The notes under the pieces are model-generated. The model worked only from the letters and a program-made list of their open reading frames with translations. It did no database searches and was not told the origin of the DNA. Below, piece after piece: positions 33,277-44,500 of a stretch of DNA of 49,921 bases (its first letter is position 1; each line of letters starts with the position of its first letter). The stretch spans positions 1 to 49,921 of the forward strand of contig JAUHXC010000061.1 of assembly GCA_030427205.1 (NCBI GenBank). The letters are read 5' to 3'. The position numbers and the translations under genes were made by a program. This stretch comes from a bacterium. GTDB lineage: Bacteria > Myxococcota_A > Bradymonadia > UBA7976 > UBA1532.

Positions 33277-35040
33277 ATGTCTTCGCGTTTCACCGCGGCC
33301 ACCGCCGCCCTGCTCGCCCTCGGCCTCTCCGGCCCCGCCGCCGCCCAGCTCGTCGTCGACGTCTACGGCGTGCCCGGCGACGGCACCACCACCTGGACCT
33401 TCTCCGGCGAAGACACCGCCACCGGCGATGGAGCGACCGACGGCTTCGGCGCCGGCGGCGTGACCGGCGGCAACGAGGCCTGGACCGGCGTCGGCGACGG
33501 TTGGTCGGGCTACGACACCATCAGCAGCAACATCACCGCGACCGCCAGCGACGCGCTGCTCAACTACGACGGCGTCGACTACGACATGACCAAGGTGCGC
33601 CTCGGCAACAACCTGTCGGGCGTGATCGGTTTCGCGGTCGACGCCGACAGCGACATCCGCCTGGTGGAAGGCGACGTGATCAGCTGGACGGGCACGATGA
33701 CCTTCGACATCGACATCGACGACCTGTCGAGCGCCGGCGCCGCGACGCTCAGCGGGCTCGAGCTCGACCTGAACGTGCCCGCGATGGTCGCCCCCTACGA
33801 CGGCGCCGTCTCGCTGAGCACCAGCTACGACTTCTCGGCCACCGTCGTCGGCGACGACGCCACCTGGACCTCGAGCATCGACGGCACCCTCGGCACCGGC
33901 GAAGAGCTCTCGGTCGACGGCCTCACGCCGGGGCTGCACACCATCACGCTGACCACCAGCGACGATGCCTTCGCCTTCGAGGCGCAGCTGCTCGTGCTCG
34001 AGGCCGACGGCCTGCAGGGCGAGCAGGGGGAGCAGGGCGAGGCCGGGGCCGACGGCGCGGACGGCGCGGACGGGGCCGACGGCGCGGACGGGGCCGACGG
34101 CGTCTCGGTGGTCGCCGCCTCGCTCGACGTGGGCGACGCCAACTGCCCCGCGGGCGGGTCGAGCTTCACCGCGGCGGACGGCACGGTGACCTACGCCTGC
34201 AACGGCGCGGACGGGGCCGACGGCGCGAACGGGGCCGACGGCGCGAACGGGGCCGACGGGGTCGACGGTGACTCGATCATCGCCGAGTCGCTCGAGGTCG
34301 GCGACGCCGACTGCCCGGCGGGCGGCGCGCGCTTCACCTCGGGCGATGGCACCATGGTCTACGCCTGCAACGGCGCGGATGGGGCCGACGGGGCCGATGG
34401 CGCGCAGGGCGAGCAGGGCCCGCAGGGTGAGCAGGGCGAGCAGGGCATCCAGGGCGAGCAGGGCCCGCAGGGTGAGCAGGGTGAGCAGGGTGAGCAGGGC
34501 GAGCAGGGCGAGCAGGGTATCCAGGGCGAGCAGGGCCCGCAGGGTGAGCAGGGCGAGCAGGGTCCCCAGGGCGAGCAGGGTCCCCAGGGCGAGCAGGGAC
34601 CCCAGGGCGAGCAGGGTCCCCAGGGTGAGCAGGGCGAGCAGGGCCCCCAGGGTGAGCAGGGTCCCCAGGGTGAGCAGGGTCCCCAGGGTGAGCAGGGTCC
34701 CCAGGGTGAGCAGGGCGAGCAGGGTCCCCAGGGTGAGCAGGGCCCGCAGGGTGAGCAGGGCCCGGCCGGCGTGCCCGGCGACGACCCGGACCTCATCGCC
34801 CAGCTGGTCCGCGAGCGGCTGGATGTCGAGCTGGCCGCGCTGAACAACGAGCTGCTCTGCCAGCGCATGGTGACCGTGCTGCACACCGGCGGCGCGCTCG
34901 ACGTGGCCGGCTTCGGCGACCGCATCGTGGTCAAGATCGACGCCGACATCGCCCGCTCGCTGGACATCACCCCGCGCAACGGCCGGACCTGCGCCGAGCT
35001 GGTCTACGGCCCCTCGGCCGCGGTCGGCGTCACCCGCTGA
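33277..35040 (+). CDS. collagen-like secreted protein
   Basis: The protein has 587 residues. The signal peptide is cut after GPAAAQ. The N-terminal domain of about 220 residues is Asp/Gly/Thr-rich, beta-type and unrecognised. Gly-x-y triplets begin at about residue 247, first GADGADGAD blocks separated by two related inserts (VSVVAASLDVGDANCPAGGS and IIAESLEVGDADCPAGGARF). A long run of GEQGPQGEQG triplets follows to about 500, and then a globular C-terminal domain (LVRERLDVELAALNNELLCQ) that may trimerise. Such proteins form triple helices used in surface adhesion or filaments. No proline appears in y positions, so stability would rely on charge and Gln. ATG 33277 follows GGAG. Confidence 0.85.
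   Translation: MSSRFTAATAALLALGLSGPAAAQLVVDVYGVPGDGTTTWTFSGEDTATGDGATDGFGAGGVTGGNEAWTGVGDGWSGYDTISSNITATASDALLNYDGVDYDMTKVRLGNNLSGVIGFAVDADSDIRLVEGDVISWTGTMTFDIDIDDLSSAGAATLSGLELDLNVPAMVAPYDGAVSLSTSYDFSATVVGDDATWTSSIDGTLGTGEELSVDGLTPGLHTITLTTSDDAFAFEAQLLVLEADGLQGEQGEQGEAGADGADGADGADGADGADGVSVVAASLDVGDANCPAGGSSFTAADGTVTYACNGADGADGANGADGANGADGVDGDSIIAESLEVGDADCPAGGARFTSGDGTMVYACNGADGADGADGAQGEQGPQGEQGEQGIQGEQGPQGEQGEQGEQGEQGEQGIQGEQGPQGEQGEQGPQGEQGPQGEQGPQGEQGPQGEQGEQGPQGEQGPQGEQGPQGEQGPQGEQGEQGPQGEQGPQGEQGPAGVPGDDPDLIAQLVRERLDVELAALNNELLCQRMVTVLHTGGALDVAGFGDRIVVKIDADIARSLDITPRNGRTCAELVYGPSAAVGVTR
34011..34770 (+). repeat. Gly-x-y collagen-like tandem repeats
   Basis: Imperfect 9- and 18-bp tandem units (GAGCAGGGC, GAGCAGGGTCCCCAGGGC) encode GEQ and GPQ triplets. 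The 34560-34740 part is nearly uniform at DNA level, which implies recent slippage or unequal crossing-over in multiples of nine bases that keep the frame. Confidence 0.9.
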
Positions 35041-35131
35041 CCCCCCGCGGCTCGCCGCGCCGCACGGCCCGTCCCGCACGACCCGCCCCGCGCGACCCGC
35101 CCCCGCCTTCGCCATGCCCGCCGATCCGGAT

Positions 35132-35149
35132 ATCGACCGACCGGTCGAT
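35132..35149. promoter_or_regulatory. TetR-like operator before acyl-CoA dehydrogenase
   Basis: ATCGACCGACCGGTCGAT is an 18-bp palindrome with a single imperfect pair, 45 bases before the start codon. Its core resembles operators of TetR-family fatty-acid or branched-chain catabolism repressors and the 12-bp palindrome at 536. No regulator gene lies nearby. Confidence 0.45.
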
Positions 35150-35193
35150 GATGCTACCCTCCCGGCCGAATCCTCAGCCGATGGAGCAGCGGC

Positions 35194-36363
<1,170 letters not shown>

Positions 36364-36388
36364 CGGCCCCATGCACAGGAGAGACACC

Positions 36389-36907
36389 ATGCGCCCCGAC
36401 CTTCGCATCGTCGCCGCGTTCGCCGTCGCGCTCGCCGGCCTCGCCGGCTGCAACAACGAAGACCCGATGGGTGAGCCGGGCCAGGCCGACCCGTTCGAAG
36501 CGGTCGCCGCCGAGCGCGCCGCCTGCGCCGAGTCGGCCGCCGGCGAGCAAGCCGACGATCTCGCCGGTCTGCGCATCGCCGGCGCGACCCAGCTCGGCCC
36601 GCTCGCGCCGGGCGGCGAGACCATGCTGCAGGTGACCCTGGCCGAGGTCTCCGGGCTGGCCTTCATGGACTACCCCGCCGTGCGCATCACCCCGCTCGAT
36701 CCGCTGGTCGAGGTGCTCGATCCCGAGGCGGGGCAGTGGTTCGGCATCTTCGGCTGCGACGCCCAGACGGTGCGGTACACCATCGTCGCCGACGCCGACG
36801 CCCGCGACGACCTGCCGCTGCGCGTCGAGGTCAGCGACCTGCGCTGCCTGCAGAACGGCGAGTGCGGCGACTGGCACGGGGTCGACGTGGTGCTCGCCGT
36901 CGAGTGA
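36389..36907 (+). CDS. small hypothetical lipoprotein
   Basis: The protein has 172 residues. The signal peptide ends in lipobox LAGLAGCNNE. The mature part is acidic and beta-rich, with three or four cysteines (AACAES, FGCDAQ, DLRCLQNGECGDW) that may form disulfides, and resembles an Ig-like or C2-like fold (LGPLAPGGETMLQVTLAEVS, VRYTIVADADAR). No family was recognised. ATG 36389 follows AGGAGAG; an upstream ATG at 36371 lacks a ribosome site. The gene is convergent with the Ser/Thr kinase gene. Confidence 0.72.
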   Translation: MRPDLRIVAAFAVALAGLAGCNNEDPMGEPGQADPFEAVAAERAACAESAAGEQADDLAGLRIAGATQLGPLAPGGETMLQVTLAEVSGLAFMDYPAVRITPLDPLVEVLDPEAGQWFGIFGCDAQTVRYTIVADADARDDLPLRVEVSDLRCLQNGECGDWHGVDVVLAVE

Positions 36908-36917
36908 AGCTCGAGAT

Positions 36918-36954
36918 GCGCGGTCTCGCGGCCCGGTGAGATGCGCGACCGCGC
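36918..36954. terminator. inverted repeat between convergent genes
   Basis: GCGCGGTC (36918-36925) and GACCGCGC (36947-36954) can pair as an 8-bp stem in the 51-base gap between two convergent genes. There is no T-run, so it would be a non-canonical bidirectional terminator at best. A direct repeat GAGATGCGCG overlaps both arms. Confidence 0.3.
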
Positions 36955-36958
36955 GCCT

Positions 36959-39673
36959 TCAGCGGGCGACCCGGGCGCGGATTTCACTGGTCTCGCGCTC
37001 ACCCGGCAGGCCCACGCGCAGGACGACCAATCCATCCTCATCGGCGGCGGCGATACACGCCTCGAGATATCCCCGCAGGGTCTGTGGGTCGGGTTCTCCG
37101 GTGCCCGGCTCGATGATCGAGCCGCCCTGACACCCGAACAGCCGCAGACCGCCGGGCAGCTCGAGCAAGCCGGCCCGATCTGCCGGTACGAGCAGGCCCA
37201 TGCGCACCTTGCGCTGCAGCACCACGTGATCGTCAGCCACCGAGACCGGGATGAGAGAGCCGCCCGGGTTGAGGATCGCGAACGGGTTGAACAGCTCGAA
37301 GACCAGCGTCGCGCGGTGGGTGGCATCCAAGTCTTCGGCCCGCAAGGTCGCTTCGGCAGCGCCGCGGACAACCAGCCCCGGTGGGGGCTCGACGCTGATC
37401 GACCACGGGCCGTCGTCGACGGGCCCGAGCCGGATCTCCGCCCGATCCGCCCCGCGTGTGATGACATCTGCCGGCTGCCCATCCACGAGCACGGGCACAT
37501 CGCTCATGGATGAGCCGTCCTGGCCCAGCACGGTCACCGCCAGGAAACCCGGCGTCGGGGACATCGCCCACCAGAGCCCGCCAGCGATCGAGGCGAGCAC
37601 CAGCGCTCCGCCGAGCAGCACAGGCCACATCCGACGGCTCCGCCCCGCGGGTACGGCCGCCTGGATCGTGTAGTCGACACCACCGCGCCCATGGCGGGGA
37701 TCGACGACGGTCTGGCGCCTGGCTTGCGCCTCGACGGGCGGCGTCGGCGCCCCGGGCGATCGCTGCGCCGACGCCGCGTCCGGCTGCTCGCCGCCCCCCG
37801 TGGCGAAGGGCCCGTGCAGGTGGCCGGCGCCATCCGCGGGCCGCTGCCCGTCGGCACGCACCGACGCCCGCGAAAGCACCGCGGTATTGCCACTGCGCCC
37901 GCTCGATGGCGGCGGCGGTGGCGGCGTAGGCGACGGGGCGACCGGTGGCGGTGGCGGTCGAGGTACGAGCCCTGCCGGATTGGAGTTGAGGGTCACCGGC
38001 AGGCTCTCGCTGCTGACCGTCACATCACTGCTCACCGAGCTGCGCGCCTGGGCGTGGTAGGCGACATAGGCCGCAGACGGCGACCACGTCAACCATGAGT
38101 GATCGCTCTCGTCGATGGTCATGTCGTCCCATCGCTCCAACTCGAGCAACAGCGCCTGGTACATCTGCCCCGCCGAAGCGAAGCGCCGAGCGGGGTCGCG
38201 CGCCAACGCCTGCAGAACGATCTGACGGATGCCCAGCGGCAGGTCGGGCCGCTCGATGGGATCGGGGTCGGTCGTCTGCACCCGCCTGATGAAGTCGAGC
38301 AGGGCCACCACATCGCTCATGTTGCCCGGAGGCGCGATCGGATAGCGCTTGTCCGGTGTCAGCGCCATGTAGAGCATGACCCCGACCGCGTAGATGTCGG
38401 CGCGGCAGTCCACGTTCGCCGCCGACGTGAACTGTTCGGGCGCCATGTAGCTCGGGGTGCCGAGGACCATGCCCTGCTTGGTCAGCTGCTCCTGGTAGTG
38501 CATCTCGTGTTTGCCGAGCCCGAAGTCGAGCAGCACCAGGCGAGGCGCGTCGGCGGGGCGCAGGGGATCGTCGACCAGCATGATATTGCCCGGCTTGAGA
38601 TCCCGATGCACGATGCCGGCCTGATGGATCGCCATCAGCGCCGAGAGCAGCTCCAGGGTCAGATCGAGCACATGCCGCGGCCCCAACGCGTCGAGCACGA
38701 ACTTGAGCGGTCGTCCGGGCAGGAACTCGAGCAGTCCCACCGGCGCCCCGTCCACCTCACCCCGCTCGAGCAGCTTCACGATATTGGGGTGGTCGAACTG
38801 CTCGAGCAGCCGCAGCTCCCGGTTGAGGCGGGCGAGGGCATGTGCGTTCTCGCTGTCGACCAGGGTCTTGAGCGCCCCCCACCGCCGCCGACCATCCATC
38901 GACAGCCAGACCTTGCCGAAGGCACCGCGGCCGACGACCCCATGCACCGGAAACTCGCCGATCCAGCCCGGCACCCGGCGCTTGTGAATGACGGCCGGCT
39001 GCACCATCACCGAGCCATCGCGCGGGCAGCGGCCCGTCGAGCGTTCGAAGGCGACCTGGTGACCGCACTGCCGGCAGATCAACCGATCGACACCATTGCG
39101 CTCCATCCAACCGCGGCGTGCCACGTCCGCGAGCAGGTGGCTGACGACCGACGAGATGTCATCGCCCGGCGAGCGATGAGCCACCAGGACCCGTGGCTGG
39201 ACCTCGGCCCAGTCGATGAGCGAACGCTGATTGTTGCGCACACGCAAGGTCCGGGCATCGGGCGCCGGGACCGGGTGCAGGTCCTCGATGATGACCAGCC
39301 ACGGACCGGTGGCCTGCCACCGCTCGATATCCGCTCGACTCACCCGCGCCAGCACCGGCGGCGGATCACCCCGAACGAGCGCCACCACGACGCCGAATCG
39401 CTCGGTGCGCGGGGCTGAGCCGACGCGCGGCAAGGTATCGCGCAACCCGACGGCGGTCTCGTCCGCCCGCGGTGAATAGCGCGTCAGGTAGCGCCACGTC
39501 GCCTGGGCGTTGAGCTGCTCGATGGCCGCTGTTATCCGTCGGCGCTCGGGCTCGGTGCCGGCGGGTGTGCTGACGAGCACCGAGAGCTCGACGACGCCGT
39601 TCGCCGGAACCTGGCCCCCCGGGTTGGGGACCCGGGCCACACCCTGTCGATCGTCCTGGGGTCGAATATCCAT
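36959..39673 (-). CDS. transmembrane Ser/Thr protein kinase with extra N-terminal domain
   Basis: The protein has 904 residues. Residues about 25-190 form a separate domain (ELSVLVSTPAGTEPERRRIT, VIEQLN-like helix, LVIIED) that recalls DUF4062/TIR-like folds. A zinc-ribbon-like CRQCGHQ with a later CPRDG follows (about 205-230). The kinase domain (about 243-525) is complete: GRGAFGKV, Lys in GALKTL, IVHRDLKPGNIML, LLDFGLGK and YMAPEQF. After a Pro-rich linker a single membrane helix (about 680-702; MWPVLLGGALVLASIAGGLW) leads to an extracytoplasmic region of about 200 residues. ATG 39673 overlaps the stop of the TSP3 gene by one base (TAATG), so it is translated with that surface protein. Confidence 0.9.
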   Translation of the reverse strand: MDIRPQDDRQGVARVPNPGGQVPANGVVELSVLVSTPAGTEPERRRITAAIEQLNAQATWRYLTRYSPRADETAVGLRDTLPRVGSAPRTERFGVVVALVRGDPPPVLARVSRADIERWQATGPWLVIIEDLHPVPAPDARTLRVRNNQRSLIDWAEVQPRVLVAHRSPGDDISSVVSHLLADVARRGWMERNGVDRLICRQCGHQVAFERSTGRCPRDGSVMVQPAVIHKRRVPGWIGEFPVHGVVGRGAFGKVWLSMDGRRRWGALKTLVDSENAHALARLNRELRLLEQFDHPNIVKLLERGEVDGAPVGLLEFLPGRPLKFVLDALGPRHVLDLTLELLSALMAIHQAGIVHRDLKPGNIMLVDDPLRPADAPRLVLLDFGLGKHEMHYQEQLTKQGMVLGTPSYMAPEQFTSAANVDCRADIYAVGVMLYMALTPDKRYPIAPPGNMSDVVALLDFIRRVQTTDPDPIERPDLPLGIRQIVLQALARDPARRFASAGQMYQALLLELERWDDMTIDESDHSWLTWSPSAAYVAYHAQARSSVSSDVTVSSESLPVTLNSNPAGLVPRPPPPPVAPSPTPPPPPPSSGRSGNTAVLSRASVRADGQRPADGAGHLHGPFATGGGEQPDAASAQRSPGAPTPPVEAQARRQTVVDPRHGRGGVDYTIQAAVPAGRSRRMWPVLLGGALVLASIAGGLWWAMSPTPGFLAVTVLGQDGSSMSDVPVLVDGQPADVITRGADRAEIRLGPVDDGPWSISVEPPPGLVVRGAAEATLRAEDLDATHRATLVFELFNPFAILNPGGSLIPVSVADDHVVLQRKVRMGLLVPADRAGLLELPGGLRLFGCQGGSIIEPGTGEPDPQTLRGYLEACIAAADEDGLVVLRVGLPGERETSEIRARVAR

Positions 39674-41583
39674 TACAGCTCCGGGCATCCGTCGATCGCG
39701 CCGGCGTCGTCCTCCGGCAGCGCCGGGCACTTGTCCCTGCAGTCGGGCAGGCCGTCGGCGTCGCTGTCGGGCAGATCATCCCCAGGCGGGCAGCCGTCTT
39801 GGCTCTCCGTCTCCGGCTTCGCCTCACCGGGGCAGCCATCGACCCGACCGGTGAACAGATCCTCCTTCTCGTCGGGGCACGCATCGACCTCGTCGGGCAC
39901 CTCGTCCTTGTCCCGGTCGGCCTTGGGGCAACCATCGCGGTTGGCATAGTTGATGCGCACATAGTCCTTGCGATCGGGGCAGCGATCGACCCGGTCGGGC
40001 ACACCGTCGCCGTCGCGATCGGACTGATCGCCCGGGCAGCCGTCGGGATCATTGCCATCCGGCTCGTCTTCCATCTCACCGGGGCAGCGATCACTCCGGT
40101 CGGGCACCGAGTCATCATCCGCATCGGGGCAGCCCAGATAACACCCCTGGCCGGGCAGGCATGGGTCCTTGCGGCACTCGTCGATGCGATCGAGCACGCC
40201 GTCGCCATCGGTATCGGGGCAGCCCGCCTCGCACATCTCGCCTTCGATACATGCCACCTCGGGGCAGTCGTCCTGATAGTCGAGGTAGCTGTCTCCGTCG
40301 GCGTCCCCATCCGGGCAGCCATCGTCATCGACGATCCCGTTCATATCCTCGGCCACATCGCGGCACTGGTCGACGTCGTCGGGCAACCCATCGTTGTCGT
40401 TGTCCAGCTCGGGGCAGCCGTCCTGATCCTGAAACCCATCGAGATCCTCGGGCTCGTCACGACAGCGCCCGAACTCGGCCCCCGCCTCGTAGCCGTCCTC
40501 GACGTCGGGGATGCCGTCCCCGTCGTTGTCCGGATCGGCGCAGCCGTCACCGTCTTCGAAGCCGTCGAAGTCCTCGACGCCGTCGGGGCACATGTCGATG
40601 GCATCCTCCAACTCGTCCCCGTCCCGGTCGCGCTGACTCTGCCAGGCCACGCCGAGCATCGCCGAGACCGGCGCGAGGCCGGCGGCGCCATCGTCTTCGC
40701 CGCTGAGCCGAATCCCCATGCCGACGCCGACGACGACCGCCGCCAGCTTCACCTGGCCCCCGAGCACGGCCTCCCGCGGGCTGTGCGTCTCGCCGATGTC
40801 CTCGGCGCCGCGGGCCTCGGCCATCACGCTCGCCCGGCGCAGCAGGCCATAGCCGCTGGTGTAGGCGTCGTACGAGACCCCGCCGGACCACGTCACCTGG
40901 GTGCCGACCTCATCACCGAACGCCTGCGCGTCTGCCCGCCAGCGACCGCCGACATTGGCGCTCAACGACAGACGTGGCAACAGCCGCACAGCGTCGACGG
41001 CGAGTATGACCTCGGGCACGAAGCGCCCGTCGCTGTTGAGCGAAGCCCCGTCGCCCAACGGCACGTTGCCCACCGCGGCGACCGCTACGCCCACCGGCGA
41101 GTGCCGGGCGTCGAGCAGCGTGCCTTTCAACAACAGACCCAGATCACCCAACCCCGAAGTGAAGCTCGTGGTCGGGAAGTCCTGCTGGTAGCCCTCCGAG
41201 ACCGCGGCCTCGTAGTACGGCAGGTGCGCCCGCACCTCGAAGCGGTCGAACAGCCCCAGCCCGAGGCTCAGGGCCGAGTCGATGCGTTGGCCGACGACCC
41301 GGCTCTTCTGTCGCTCCGGCGCGTCCGGTTCGAAGTCGAGCACGCCGGGGGCGTAGCCCGCCGAGAGCAGGACCTCGAGGTACAGGTGGGGCAGCGCCGA
41401 GCTGGCCAGCCCCGCCCAACCCCCGTCGAGCCCCCACGACCGGAAGACCGTCGTCGAGTACCCACCCGCGCTGCTCTCCCTCACCTCGCTGACCGGCGCG
41501 TCTCCCAGCGTCGCGTCGCCCGGCTCGACCTGCGCCGAGGCGGGGCCCGTGGGCCACACGACCGCCACGAGCGCGGCCGCCAT
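39673..41583 (-). other. outer-membrane barrel plus TSP3 module (possible separate gene)
   Basis: An ATG at 41583 opens MAAALVAVVWPTGPASAQ, a standard Sec signal peptide, in the same frame as the giant repeat protein. The next 250 residues are beta-barrel-like (LGLGLFDRFEVRAHLPYYEA, VGVAVAAVGNVPLGDG, VKLAAVVVGVGMGIRLSGED). Ten or so TSP3 motifs follow (DRDGDELEDAIDMCPD onward). This is the layout of OmpA-like barrel/TSP3 proteins but without a terminal OmpA domain. No strong ribosome site precedes the ATG; translation could be coupled. Confidence 0.6.
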
Positions 41584-44500
41584 CAGCCATCGACGACGCC
41601 GCGAGAGCAAGCCCAAGAAGAGCGCAAAGAGCGCGAAGCACGTCGGCGTGGCGCGCGAGCGACCCACCGCGGCCTGGCTGCACGACCCGCCGATCAGCCT
41701 GCCTTGCGCCGCATGCTCCGGCGTATCGGCGGGGTCGAGGGGATCCGAGAAGCTGTCCCGCTCCTGGCCGTCCGAGCTGCCATCGCCGTCGGTGTCCGGA
41801 TTGGTGGGATCGGTCCCGTTGACGAACTCGTCTCCATCGTTCACCCCGTCGCCATCGGTGTCGGGGCAGTTGGGCGACCAGGACCACGCCACCTCGATGC
41901 GATCGCGCATGCCATCGCCGTCCGTATCCCACAGCAACGGATCGCTGCCATCGGGCGTCACCGCGCACGTACGCTCGTCGGCTGCCGCCGGCCAGCTCTC
42001 CCGCTCCTCCCGATCACACAGGCCATCGCCGTCGGAGTCGGCCAAGCGCGGGTTGCTGCGCACGGCGCTCGAGACCCGCGCTGGATCCGAACCGCCGATC
42101 TCGACCCCGTCGAGCGCGCCGTCCCCGTCGGAGTCGGCGTGCTTCGGACTCGTGAAGAGGCCCTCCGGCAGCGAGCAGTCGTCGCCGAGATCCTGGCTGG
42201 GATCGAGCAGGGCGGCCTCGGCCATCTCGTCCCGCAGCACGTCACAGCGCGCTTGTTCGGCCGCGCGCTCGGGCAGATCGGCGGGCGCGGCGACGGTGCA
42301 ATCCACGTCATCCCCGTCCCCCGGGCCGTCGTAGCGCTCGGTCACCAGCGGCGGACCGCCGGCGAGGCAGCCCTCCTCGCACAGGTCGGACAAGCCGTCG
42401 CCGTCGTCATCCGGGTCGCAGTCATCGCCGCGCCCATCGCCGTCCGTATCGAGCTGGTCTGCGTTCTCCCGGGTCGGGCAGTTGTCGTCGTCGTTGAGCA
42501 CTGCGTCGCCGTCGATGTCGATGTCGCATACGTCCCCCTCGCCGTCGCCGTCGATGTCGCTCTGATCCGCGTTGGCGATCCGATCGCAGTTGTCGCCATC
42601 GACGCCGACGCCGTCGCCGTCCGGGTCGTCCTCACAGGCCAGCGGATAGCCGTTCTCTGCCGTCTCCTGGTCGCCGTTGGGCACCGCGGGGCAGTTGTCG
42701 GTGGTGTCCGGGTAGCCGTCGTCGTCGATATCGGGCTGCTCGTCGACGTGCCAGCGCGGCTCGCAGGCGTCTCCGACGCCGTCGAGGTCGGCGTCGAGCT
42801 GCAGCTTGGGGCAGCCGATCAGGCAGTCGTCATCCAGCCCGCGCGGTGGGTTCGCGACCCGCGGGCAGTTGTCGGCGGGCCAGGGCATGCCATCGCCGTC
42901 GTCGTCGATGGTGCACCGCGCCGACACCCCGTCGGCGTTGAAGACGAGCGCGTAGTCACCGATATCGGGGCAGTCGTCGATGTCTTCGAAGTCCTCATCA
43001 CAGGCATCGCCGATCCCGTCGCCGTCCCGGTCGCGCTGGTCGGGGTTCTCGACGTCGGGGCAGTTGTCGTCGCAGCCGATGCGTTGCCCCGGGCGGCAGG
43101 GGGTCGAGTCGGGGCCGACCTCGCCGTCGCCCGGCGTCTGACGACCACGAGCGACCCGCATGTCGGTCGGGTAGCGTCCGACGACACCGGGCGCGTTCGC
43201 CTCGACGGGCACGACCTGCAGGCCGGTCCACGGCGCGCCGCCCTCTCCGGGCATCTCACCGTCCTCCAGCACGTCGTCCCCGTCCCGGTCCGTATCGCAG
43301 GCGTCGCCGATGCCATCGCGGTCCATATCGGGCTGCCCATCGATCGGGGTGTCCGCCGGGGCCGGGACGAGCGGGCAGAGGTCGCGGGCGTCGGGCAGGC
43401 CGTCGTTGTCATCGTCGCTGTCGCAGGCATCACCAGCGCCGTCGCCATCATGATCAGACTGGTCGCGATTGGCCCGGCGCGGGCAGTTGTCGACGCAGCT
43501 ATCGCATCCGAGGTCGTCGAAGATCTGGCCGAAAAGATGACAGCCATAGCGACACCGGATTCCGGTGTCATCCCCTTGTGGGATGCCATCCCCGTCCAGG
43601 TCGGGGTCGCAGGCGTCGCCGACGCCGTCGCGATCGGCGTCGCTGGTCGAGCGGAAGCTCTGCCCGGGGCAGTTGTCATTGGCTTCGGCGATCCCGTCCC
43701 CGTCGCAGTCCGGCCCCGAGCTGCCATCTTCGCATTGCACGTCGCACGCATCGCCGACGCCGTTGTCGTCCGCGTCGACCTGATCGGCGTTGGCGAGATA
43801 GACGCAGTTGTCGTCCTCGTCCGGGATCCCGTCGAGGTCGAAGTCACCGCTACAGGCCCCCGCGCCCCAGCCCGGGCCCGCCGTCTGCGAGCGATCGTGC
43901 CCCGGCACCCGCACACACTCGGGGATCTCGTTGATATTGAGGATGCCGTCCCCGTCGATGTCGGGATCACATTCGTCCCGCAGGCCGTCGAGGTCGGCGT
44001 CGGCGTCGTCGTAGCCCTTGAGGAAGCCGGTGCACAGGCCGGTGGGTGACCCGGGCAGGGTCGGCCGACGGCCCATGGTGCACCCGTCGGGCCCCTGAGC
44101 CTGAAAGCCCGGGTTCCAGTCGAGCGGGCAGGCGTCGAGGTCATCGGGGTGACCGTCGCCGTCGGTGTCGTCGTCGCAGGCGTTGCCGACGCCGTCCCCG
44201 TCGAGGTCGTCGTCGCGTCGGTCGACGACGCCGTCGCCGTTGAGGTCCGTCCGGGCCGGTTGCGGAGGGAAGATGATGCAGTCATCGATGATATCGGGGA
44301 TCCTATCGTTGTCCATGTCACCATCGCACGGGTCGCCGATGCCATCGCCGTCCAGATCCCCGTTCTCCGCGCTCGGCAGGTCGGGGCACAGGTCGAACGG
44401 GCCGGCGGCCCGGACGTGCCGTTCATCGTAGGCCATGCGCCGCTCGGGCAGGCCGTCGCCGTCCCGGTCGATATCACAGGCATCGCCGATGCCATCGCGA

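Noticed and set aside
39799..44049. Plus-strand frame of about 1400 codons opposite the TSP3 array
   Set aside because: It is the antisense of Asp-rich calcium repeats (GTC read as Val, ATC as Ile) and has no independent features.
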